Source of the DNA: Corythucha ciliata
Taxonomy: Eukaryota; Arthropoda; Insecta; Hemiptera; Tingidae
Direction: 5' to 3'
DNA length: 64,000 nt
Assembly (NCBI GenBank): GCA_038030265.1
Contig: CM075939.1
Coordinates: 39,413,253-39,477,252 of the forward strand
Shown: positions 25,240-36,400 of the stretch, in pieces
Position numbering within the stretch: position 1 is the stretch's first letter
Layout of the letters: every line of letters begins with the position of its first letter
Notes under the pieces: generated by a model
The model's input: only the letters and a program-made list of their open reading frames with translations
Databases searched by the model: none
Told to the model about the DNA's origin: nothing
Translations under genes and position numbers: made by a program

Positions 25240-25830
25240 GAGCGGCAGCGCCACCCTCGCCATGACTTGCCCACTAACATCGACCATACACGTTTTTGAC
25301 CCGCTCGTCTCGAAAAGGATCATGCTCGAAGCGACCGTTCCATATTTGTCCCCGGCAAAGAGATCGACCCACATCACCGGCTATTGTCCGTCGACGACGG
25401 CTTCGCTCATTTGTCAACGACGAATGTCCACGCCTTAAATTAAATCAACAGTCGCCGCGTTTTTTTAAACAACAAATGGAAGACTGTCATTTTTTTAGGC
25501 TAACGAAAAATTTAGACTAGTCTCCCAAGCGCCAACTTCGTCCTTTTCTACCGTCCATCCAAAGGATTTTTTCACTTGGAAATCCTTCCAGGACTGGAAA
25601 AATGGTCCTTTTATACAAATTTTTCAGCGTCTCTTTCGCCAAAAATTATAATAATTATTAATAACGTTAATTTGTTTAAGTATCAAAAGAAATAATCGCT
25701 CCAGTTACCAAAAGAAAAAAAAATCGAAACTAGTCAAAAATGTAGCGTTTTCACAGTGGACTAACCCGTGATTTTGTACAAAATCTAATAGATGAAAATA
25801 AATAAAACATTATCCAAAATTGTTACGCTT
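25240..25830 (+). other. tn: Probable terminal 3'UTR exon and poly(A) signals of thin
   Basis: After the acceptor at 25239 comes a GC-richer, exon-like stretch of about 200 nt, then AT-rich sequence with overlapping AATAAA signals at 25797 and 25801. Further AATAAA motifs occur near 25920 and 25930. A short ORF (25226-25438) spans the junction and has no recognisable domain; I treat it as UTR. Confidence 0.45.
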
Positions 25831-26974
25831 AATTTTTCCCCTCTCTCCTCAACTTCCTAGCCAACCCTCAACTGCCTCAGAACACATGCTGTAGGAGCAT
25901 GATCGCATTTTTTATTTGAAATAAAATACGAATAAATACATAAAAATAGTATCATATTGTAGACGTTTTTTCTCTCTTTCTAGTTCTAAAAAATATATCA
26001 TTTTTAAAGTTGTTGTTGTTTTGTTGTCATAGTAATTATTTTATTAAAATTATTATTAGTAGTAGTAACATTATTATTACGCGCATATAGATATTTATGC
26101 ATATATTTTTGTACACCAATGAGCGAATTTGTTTCAGCCATTTTCGACAGGTTGGACATTCCTCCTCATGTCACCCACAAGATTCTTTTTTGTCCCCCTC
26201 TAACCAAAAACTGAACTTTAAGGGCTCGTTACTTCTGTTATAAATGTTCTGTTAACGTGAAACTCTACAAGCGATTTTTCTTAATTCAGCGACTTTTGTA
26301 GGCACGAAATTATTATTTTCTTTTTTTGGTGGCGGAGAAAAAAAGAAGAAAATACTTATACAAAGAATGACAATTCGGGTTCAGAGACTTTTTTTTTTAT
26401 CACACACTCGCAAATGTAAAAAGATTGATATGTTTTATTCACTAACAGCTTTTCCATGAATAGTAAACTTTTAAGCCTCAAATTTTCAATCCCCAGAGGA
26501 CGAGCAGGGCGCGTTCGAAAATTACGGTTTAGGACAGCGAGGAGGATGAGGAGGAGAAGAGGGTATAAGGGCTAATTTGTGAATTAAATTGGGCCAGGGG
26601 TAAATAAATGAAATCACAGGTACGCACCCCCACCACTACATATATAAAAAAAAAAAGTGATATGACCTAATATTGTCCCGAAAACTATAAGTTAATCGAA
26701 GATTTTTTCACATTTTCTTTGTTTTGTTCTGTTTTTTTAGGAGTAATTATTAAAAGTGTAATAACGACTTAAAAATCTAGTGCTACCATTTCGAGTAAAA
26801 ACCTTGAATTTGTGCTCTTTTTTCTAAACGAGACTTTAATTAACAACGCCAAATTGACTTTTTCCAATAAATAATTTTTTTTTTTAATCAGTCAAAACTA
26901 AATTGAATTTCATTCGATTTTTTTTTCTTGGTTAACTAAACTAAAAAGATGTTGGCTGTGAAACTTAATAAGAT
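25831..26974. other. Convergent intergenic gap between thin and FAM117-like
   Basis: AT-rich, no recognisable gene. It contains poly(A)-signal-like motifs for both strands: AATAAA on the plus strand near 25920, and on the minus strand near 26434 and 26880. A short plus-strand exon-like piece follows an acceptor at 26496, but it has no partner. Confidence 0.5.
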
Positions 26975-27448
26975 TTATTGAGTCGATTTCAAGGGTTGGA
27001 AGGCAGATCCGAGACTCGGCTTCAATTGAAAATTCACGCTTGGCTTAAGGGGATAATCCATCTCGGAGATATCCACCATCGGTTTTCTGAGAAGTACCCC
27101 CCATTTTTATTAGGTCAATTTAAATTTAATTTTAGGGTAAAAAAAATGAATGAATAAGAAAGTGCGTAAATTTTTGTGTGTAGGAAACGATATGTACGTA
27201 CCTACTGTCTTCCTGAAATTTCAAGCAAACTCTTTCACACCCGTCAGGAGGCTCGCGAGCCAAAAATTTGTTGATCCTAGGCGACGTGCCCAACTGTCGA
27301 CCTCCTTCAACTTCTGGCGACGAGTCTTCGCTACCTCCACCGCGTCCGTGTGAACCCTCACCACCAACGCTGCTCGGCGGCCGTGAATCACTTTGATTGG
27401 TGGCGGCGCCGGAACTCAACGGCGAGCCTGAGCAACGTGACGGAGGAC
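26975..27448 (-). CDS. FAM117: FAM117-like last two exons (27448-27202 and 27086-26975)
   Basis: The first encodes a Gly/Ser-rich region and the strongly conserved SPRINKFLAREPPDGCERV. The last is short (37 residues plus stop) and carries the LKPSLGSAF C-terminal motif. They join phase 2 (AG|GTACGT ... TCTCAG). The stop codon overlaps a minus-strand AATAAA. Confidence 0.85.
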
Positions 27449-30400
27449 CTGGAAAAGAAGAAAATGAAAACAAAAACAAAAAACAATAAAAAAAAAAACA
27501 TGGAAGTAAAATGGTGAGAAATGATTGAATCGCCGGAAGTGGCGTCGTAATCTTATGATGACAATTTTCGCAATGGGGGGAAAAGAAGAGACCAGAAGCT
27601 CTGACGCAGGCGCGGATCCACGAGGAGGCATCCACTCCCCCCCCCCGCCAATCACATTTTTCGAAGGTTCTGGACAAGACGAGGATTCACGATTTGCTCA
27701 ATGGAGGGCCTAGAGATATTGTGTGATATTATTAATAAAAATGGTTTGACAGCCATTCGCTGCCTAAAAATAGTTAAACTAGCTATTCCCACCATAAAAA
27801 CGGCTAAACTGACTATACTCGTGCCCCAAAATGGCCAAACTGACAATTCCCGCTCTATAAAAATAGGCAATACGACTTCTTCCGCCCTAAAAATGGCTAA
27901 ATTAACGATTCACGCGCCCTGAAAATGCCCGAAAGGACCATAATTCCCACCCTGAAAATGGCTAAATCGATCATTCGCGCGCCTAAAATGACCAAACTGA
28001 CCATTATTGGCGTGGCGTGCCAAAAATTGCCAATACTGACCTTTTTCTCCTTTGGCTTGACGGACTTGGCGTCCTAAAAACGCCTAAATACTGATTATTT
28101 GCGCCTGAAAACGACTAAAGATTAAGATGATTACATGCGCGCTAAAAATAGTTGAACTGACGATTCTCACTCTGAATATGTATAGCCAAACTGACTCTGT
28201 GCGCGCCTTAAAAATGGCTAAGCTGATTATTCCCGCCCTGAATAATTGTAAAATTGACCATTCATACACCCGGAATGGCCAAACTGAGCATTCCCGTCTT
28301 GGCTTGGCGTGCTATTCGGTATGGCGTGCTATATATTTATAGGGCGTGCGCCCTATAAATGGCAAAACTGAGTCTCGGCGCCCTAAAAATGGCAAAACTG
28401 GCTCTATTCAAGCCTATCAAGTCGGCAAAACAGGGTATATGTTCCCTAAAAACTAGAAAATTCGAAAATGACTGAACAGGCGGATTTGTGCCCGGAGAGC
28501 ATCAAACTGACAATTAAAGCCCCAGAAATTACCATACCGGCAGTTGGCGCCGTGAAAATAATTGACAAAGCTGCTGACAATTTTTGCGCGTCTCATTTGG
28601 TCAAACTGAGCCTTCACGCCATGAAAATGTCCAAACTGACGATTCGTGCCCTAAAGTAGCAAAACTGGCATATTCACACTCTAAAAATGATACACTCGTA
28701 CTGACAATTCACACTATGATAATAGCCAAAGTGAATCATTCGCGCTACAGAATAACGATTCTGCGCCTTCGAAATGGCTACTGAACTGACGACTCTCGCG
28801 CTGCAAAACTGCCTAATCACGCCCTAAAAATGGCTTAAGATGATTTGCCCGGAAATGGCAAATCTTGCCAATCGTTTAAAAAAATGCCCTAACTGTGCCT
28901 CCTCGCCTTGAAAATGGCTAAACTGCAAACACCACGATGATTCGCGCCCTAAAAATAGTCAAACCATGGGCGTAACCAGAGGGGGTAGGTGTGAGCGCTG
29001 GTCAGTTACGCCCTAGTCTAGGATCAAAATTTTACCCCCCCCCCCCCCGCCAACTGGATAACATTGAAAAATATAAATCCTACTGGGTCACCACATTTTG
29101 TTTAATGTTTCAGATAAAAACCAATTTCACGGGGTTTTAATTGTTGCTGATAAATCAATTTCGCGGGGTGGTCTAATTAAAAAAACCCTTCAACGGGTTT
29201 GAACGCTAAAAACCATAATCACTGTTTTGGAGCACTAAGTAATACATTATTGTTTAATTTCGTTCTCTAAAAACCCAATTTCGAGGTTTTTCTCGCAAAA
29301 AACAATTTTACATTTCTGACTCACTAAATTCAAAATTTTGCGGGTTTTGTTACTGGAAAACTAATTTCGTAGGGCTGCCTGAATCAAAAACCAATTTTGT
29401 GATTTGTCTCGCCAAAAAACCCGTTTTCACGGGTCTGTTTCACTAAAAACCCATTTCCGCGGTTCCGGTTCACTAAAAACCCTTTTTCGGTTCTGGCTTT
29501 CTAAAAAACAATGTTCACGTTTCTGGCTGGCTAACCACAAAATGTCCTAACCAAAAGATTATCCGACCACAGAATGCTCAAACCACAAAATACTCTAACC
29601 ACAAAATGCCCTAACCACAAAATTCTCCAACCACAAAAAGCTCTAACCACAAAATTCTCCAACATAAAATGCTCTAACAACAAAAGCTTCGTTCGAATCA
29701 CAAAAGGCTCTGACCACATCAATCCCTGATCTCAAAAGTCTAACTATAACGAAAGAAAATTTGAACCACAAAAACTTAACCCAAAGAGACCAGACGCCGA
29801 AAACTGCAACCCCGAAATTCTCCAACCTCAAAATAAATGAACCACAGATAGCAGCAACCTTAAAACGCGAAAATACCAAAACGCTCTAACCTCAAGAGGC
29901 TCCAACCATAAAAACCTCTAACGAAAAATGCACTAACCACAAAAAGCTCTTAGCACAAAAAACAAGTCAATCGCAAAAAGCACTTAGCCACAAAATGCTC
30001 TAACCACAAAAGCTTGGTTTCCAAAAAGCTCTAACCTCAAAACCCTCTAACTAAAAAAACCCCCTGATATTGTTAGATAGATACGAGGAATTCTGTCGCC
30101 GGTATTATAATTAAAGATCTAAATTAATTAACTGATGTCCGGACGACTCGGGAAGGCAAATCCTAACACCCGGTGGGCAAAATCCAGCCGGGGAGCCCAT
30201 TTTTTCTCGAAGCTCGATTCGTGTTAGGCTTTGCCTTCCCGAGTCGTCCGGACATCAGTTAATTAATTTATATCTTTAAAAAAAAACCCTGACTACAAAA
30301 AGTCTAACCACTGAAAAAGTGAACCAGAACAACCAGGTCCACGAGCATCTTCATTCCAAGATTGAAATTATGTGTTATATTTTGCCCAATATCAATTTTT

Positions 30401-33400
30401 TGAAATGTATCCGGGACAAATTTGGTGTTTCGCTTGGACGCAAGTAGTATTAAGACCCTGAAAGTGAATATTTGGCGCAAAAGCATGGCTAAATGAATAG
30501 GACGACTAATCAATCACACATCTTAAGAATTAGCCCCACGATCTTATTCATATCCTCAAAAATCGGCAATGCACCCTAAAAAGACACGTTTTCATTGATA
30601 TTGCAGGAAACATTTACTCGTTTTCAACAATTACACGAAGAACACGAAGGGAGAAACAAGGGACGGGAATTAGGACAACCCTTCTACCATAGGCACAAGG
30701 ACGACAATAATTATTCCAATTTTCTATAGACAGTGGCAGGGGGAGGGGGAGGGGGAGTGATTAAAAAGTCTGTCATTCGAGTCAATTGAACTAGAGGTGT
30801 AGCCAACAAGTATTTTCTCTTTTGCCACATTTACATTGGCTAACCTTCAAAAAAGCCCCCCCCCCCTATTTTTACCATTTCCAAGCCAACCATGCAAGCA
30901 ACACATGCACTTAGAACAGAGCTAGATTTGTGCTTTTAACGTTTCCCCCACCCCCACCACTCCATCAAACACTTTGTGTGCCTGACAATGAGTATTACAC
31001 TGTTCATTCCATGAAAAATAAACGTAAGAGGAGTTTGCATCCGAAATGTTTACCAGCGACAGAAATAAGGTGGGGGAGGGGAGACATTTTGAGTAAATAA
31101 AGGAGTGCTTGTAAATTACCTGACGATTGAGCGCTGCTATGCGTGTAAGCCGGTGTTTGAGTATTAACAGATCTAGTCTGTCGTAATAGGTCGGCCACTG
31201 GTGCACGATGACCCTCTGGTGTGTTTTCTACGCCCACCTGTGAGAAAAAAATTTAAATCTTTGAAAATAAACACGCATTTTAATCACAATTTGAGACAAC
31301 CACCTTTCGGTCTTGAGAGTCACCGTAACCACCCTGTACCGTCTGACTGGATTTAAGAACGAGTCGCTCGATTTCCTGGTTGAGACCTTCGATCGAGCTA
31401 CGCAGTTTTTGCCGTTGACCCAACGAGTCGGACACACCTCGACCACCGCTGACACCGCTCAGCGACGCGACGGCTTCACTTAAAAGGAGGCTGTAAAATG
31501 GGACGACGGGAGCTGTCGTCGTCGACGATACTGTGGACGACGTTCTAAGTCCGGCACCACTGAGAGCCGCCCGTTGCATTCTGTGTACGGCGGATGGTGG
31601 GGGGGGGGGCGAAAATGTAACGGATTGAATATTTGGTATGAAAGGTTGGGCGTCGATGCGGGGGTAGGGAGGGGGGACGAACCTGTGCCTGATGAATTTT
31701 TCAAGTTTTTCTTCGTTACTTATCGAGTCTTGGTGTTTGATTTTTCGGGAATCACCAAGCGATTCTTCAGTCTGCAAGGCAAATAGAAAAAAAAATCGAG
31801 CTACAGTAAACATTGGAAACATGTCACTCAGACCCCCCCCCCCTTTACCCATAACCAAAGGGAGAATCTTCAATATCTGTTATTAGAACGTTAGCATCAA
31901 AAAACATAGTTTTTTTGGTCCGCAAGGTCATTTTGGACACCGCTAAAATGAAAATTGTTGGGCACATGACACTGGCAGCTTCCAGAGTCCAGGAAAGAAA
32001 GTTTTCTGCTCCCACCCAATTTCCATTCTTCTTAAAATAAGAAAAATCCCGCTTATGCGTCGATTGAGTTAAATTTTGACCATCAATAATGTGTGAAATT
32101 ATTCAGTGTTTCCCACTTAACGACGAGACAGAAGACAAACTATAATTAGCATTTTTTGAATAAACGATGAAAGCACTTAAATAATAATTTATTCGATTTT
32201 TCCACTTGTGTAGGTACTACAAAACTGAGAAAAGAGGCTATTAATTAAAACTTCGCAATTCCGTTCTGAACGAAAAAATAAAAACACAAAAAAAAAACAT
32301 TGCCACGCCACCCACTTTATTGCCCTCCACACCCTCCTTTTCGTTAACAGCAACTCTTCCACTCACAAAATTAGAGGCCAAGGCCATTAAAGATTTGCAG
32401 AGTTCATCGACGTGTTTAAAAAGTGTATACGCCCATTATATGAGGCGTGTAAGTGTAAAACGTGAATACGAGGACGGCCTTCTACTTTACACGTTGGATG
32501 TAAGTTAAAAATAAAAAGGTGCGGCTGAGGGGTGGGGGCCAAGGCGAAACTTTTGTGTGTGTGATTTTTATTTGATGCATTTTTGAAAAATTTGAAAAGT
32601 CACAGATAGAAAGCTTCTCTCTCTCGAAAAATTTTCGTGATGAAAGAGAGGAGCCCCGCGTCCTAGAAACGCATTATAAAGACCTTTCCCTTTATGCTCG
32701 TCCAACGACAACTCAGAACGATCCTTTTGAACTGGAATATCCGTCCATTGTATTTATTAAGCCACATGCCAGCATGTTCTTTAAAGGTTGAAAAAAAAGC
32801 CCCCCCCCCCCCCGACCATTTCTTCCATTTCCATCACGCTCAAACCCAGACAAAATAACCACGTTCAACCCCACAAAGCGATAACGAGTTGGAAACACAG
32901 TCGAAGGGCTAGTATAAAAAACCGTCTGCTCGGCGGCAGATTTCCATTTACTACTTGAAAAAACTTGAGGAATTTTGGAGGGTTTAAATACCCTCGAACG
33001 GTGGTTAAATAGAGGATTTTAAGCCCCACCCTCGGCACGCTATACTTAATCCTTATTTTTTAATTAAAACAACAACAACAACTGGAGGCCATCCCCCCAT
33101 CCCCTCACCCTAACAACCACTCATTCATTCGTTACTCTCAACCCGGCTCACCTGCGTGGATCTGTCAACCAGTAAATTGCCCATATACAGGTTGCCTTCG
33201 CTCGGCCACTGTCCGCTGAGATAAATCGTGTCCAAGGATGCTGTTCGTCTCATGGATGCGGTCGAATAGTCGCCGACGGCTCTTCCGCTCAGTGTTTTAC
33301 ATTTCCCTGGGGAAAAAAATGTTTTTAATAATAATAATAATAATAATAAAATGAATATATTTTTACGATTTGTTTGAAAATAGAGAGAGAAGTTTTTAAC

Positions 33401-36400
33401 CAAAACTTTTCTCCCGGCGTTTTTTTTTTTTTTTTTTTTTTTACTGCTTTGAACTTTAGGAAAGGGCATTTTTTCTACCTGAACGCTCGTGTTGTCCGGA
33501 AGACTAAACAAAATTTACCGACTTTGCGGTTTATAAAAAATTATTTTCGTAGGTTTTCTGTTGTTGATTTTACTATAGCACATAACGCCAACTTTTACGG
33601 TCCTAATGAAGATAATTAATAATTTAGACCTTCCCCCAACGACGCCCCTCATTTTCATGTCCTAACCTTCGTTTAAGCCCCTTTTGTTCTATTTTGCTAT
33701 GATATTGTTAAGCCCCCCCCCTCCATTCCATCTAGCCGCTAAACCATTTAAATTTTAAAACAATGACACCGCCCCGGGCCCTTTCACAACCACCCACTAT
33801 ATAGCTCCTTGTTCTAATATTCTCCCCCCAACCACCGTCGACCGACACTGCTCTCACGTTCCTCCCATTTATTAAACGAATCCCTACGGGGTACACAGAC
33901 ACAAAAATGGTGGGAGGAGAATGTCAAGATTCAAAAATTGAAAAAACATCCTCCACTACCCTCTTGCAGCTGGTGCAATAAAAACTCGCTAAAGAAGTTT
34001 CTGTAAAGGCGGAAAATGACGAAAATCTCCGCGAGTTTCTGCGAGGAGCAGAGAGAAACTCTTTTCATACGGCAACAAAAAACATCGTCATTCTACTTTA
34101 GATAAATATAATTACGTGACTGTTGCTTGGAGCTTTTTCTCAATTTTATAGCCAAAAAGTTGCCTCTAGAAATTTCGAATTGGCGTTTTCTCAATTTTAG
34201 TTGTGAGCGAGGGTGTAGCCGCAGGACGGGGCAATAGTGGGCAGCTGCCCACATGACTATAGAATTGAGAAAAAGCGTCAATTCGCGTCTAAAATTGAGA
34301 CAAAGCCAATTCGCGGTTAATACTTAGAAAATCCCGAAAACGGCGGTTTCTGGATGTAACTTCGTGGCTGTACGTAGAGAAAAAGAGCTAATTCACGGCT
34401 AAAATCGCTAAATCACGGGTAAAATTAAGAAAAAGCGCTGATACTCAATGTAACACGCATGGGCGTAGCAAGAAGGGGGAGGGGGGCAGTTGCCCTCTCC
34501 TAGACGCGTACGTGCAGACTTAGTGGGAAAATGTATGAAAATCCTTCAGGGTCGCCATATTTTGTTACCTTGACGCTCACTAAAGAAATCTTTTCTAATT
34601 TGGCTCAGTAAAAAAACCAATTTCGAGGATTTTTGTGCCCTAAAACTCCACTTTTGCAGATCTGACTCAACTTAAAAAGGCAAACTCAGATATAGCTTCA
34701 AACTCCAAATTTTGCGAATTTTTCTCGCAAAAAAAAAAAAAAAAATCGTTTGCAGGGGCCACATCGCGAACCTGGCTAGCACCACGATGCCCACTTGCGA
34801 CTTCCTACGAGGAATCTCCGGCTGTGGATGGGGGCCCACATTTCAAAAAAGGCTCCAAATAACAAAGCGGTGTTCGTTCCGCGCGTAGCCTACGCGTGCG
34901 CTCTATGGTGGCCGCAGGCATGTCGAGCCCAGCGACAACAACTGCGCAGCATTCAACGCCCTCGTAGGAGCGCCTACTCCACAACAGCGCATTGAACACT
35001 CCACGTCCTCGCTGGAGTCCTCCCACTGGACGTTCAGCTCGACGTGCTGGCGGCCATGCGCGCCCGAAAACTCGGCATACACCACCCGCTACCATCATGG
35101 CTACAGCCCATCCCGGCAACGCTCGAGGACGCGGACTACCAGAAGGCCTGCCATCACGCTGCTATCCAGGAATGGCACCGCGTATGGTCCACCGCAACAA
35201 CAGGACGCCACACCTTCGCCATCATTCCTGACGTGCAGGAGCGCTTGCGCTAGAAGTGGTGCTTTCTGATTTATCCTGCCGTGCAACTTCTCTCGGGCCA
35301 CGGCTCATTCAACGGAAAGCTCCACTTCCACCGCCGTCGAGACAGCCCTGACTGCCCATGCGGGGGCGAGGCCGAATCAGCGGAGCACGTCATCCTCCGC
35401 TGCCCGTTATACACTAGTCAACGAGATCGGTGGCAGACAGACGTGCCTTTCAAGGCATCAAGCCAGGTAGGGAAGAAGGCACAATCCTGGTTTGCAGGGG
35501 CCTATTTTTTTAAAGTACTTTTCAACTCTACACTTTGCACTCTTCAAATTTGTCACATGGAAAGAGTTAGAACTTAGAACTAATTTTGCGGATTTTTCAC
35601 ACCAAATAAACCATTTCCGCAGGTCTGAAAATGGAGGTCGCAAGACTAAAACCCAAATGTCTCGGATTATGCTTCTCCGAAATCTCAAATCGCATGCTTA
35701 GTGACAAAATTAGCAGATATATGCAAAAATCACAATTGCAGTACCTTCTAGAATCAACATTTTTGTGCTAGCATCGCAGTTTTGATGTACAATTTTTAGT
35801 TTTGTGGTACCTAAAACCACTAAATTCAGTTTTCTGTTAGCAGGTTTAGAGTTTAAAAAACGTCAGTTTCAAGGAAAAGTTGACAATTTCGTGGTAAATT
35901 CACAAGTTTGGGGGGAACGTTTCCTTTTTAGGGAACCCTGTCAAGTTAAAGGGTAAAAATCACTATTATTGTCTTGAAATCTTCAGTTTTGATACAACAC
36001 GTCAGCTTTGGCATGAAATTTGTAGTTTTTGAGATTTTCTCCTCAAAAAATGAAGATTTTAGTCCAATAATAAAGAGAAAGACTTTACGCCGAAGCTGCG
36101 ACGTGTTAGGTACATCAAAAAACTGCAAGATTTCTCTTCGATAATGGTGATCTTACCCTTAAACTAAATTTGTCAGTTTTTCCTCAAAATGAAAATTGTA
36201 CCCTGAAACTGGTGGTTTTACCACGAAACAGACGTTTTTAAACCCAAAATTCAAATTTCTACGCCCCGAACAATTACCACAAAACTGAAGTTTTCACTAC
36301 GAAACTGTCAATTCCACCCTTAAAAACGCTGCGAATTATCGAACAATGCCTTATTATTTCGACTGTTTATGGGTTTATTATTCATCGATGTAGTCAAATC

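Noticed and set aside
26497..26560. Short plus-strand exon-like piece ending in TGA after an acceptor
   Set aside because: Only 17 codons, no partner exon and no family; acceptor-like sites are common in this AT-rich DNA.
27449..27677. Upstream extension of the FAM117 exon ORF on the minus strand
   Set aside because: It runs back through the splice acceptor at 27449 into intron sequence with poly-Phe/Leu translation.
29531..29879. Minus-strand ORFs with repeated Trp/Phe/Val
   Set aside because: They are open only because the family E array lacks stops in those frames; there is no start context or domain.
35281..35577. Independent small Cys-rich gene
   Set aside because: The HGSF, CPCGG and EHVILRCP motifs are the end of a LINE reverse-transcriptase ORF, continuous with the frames upstream.
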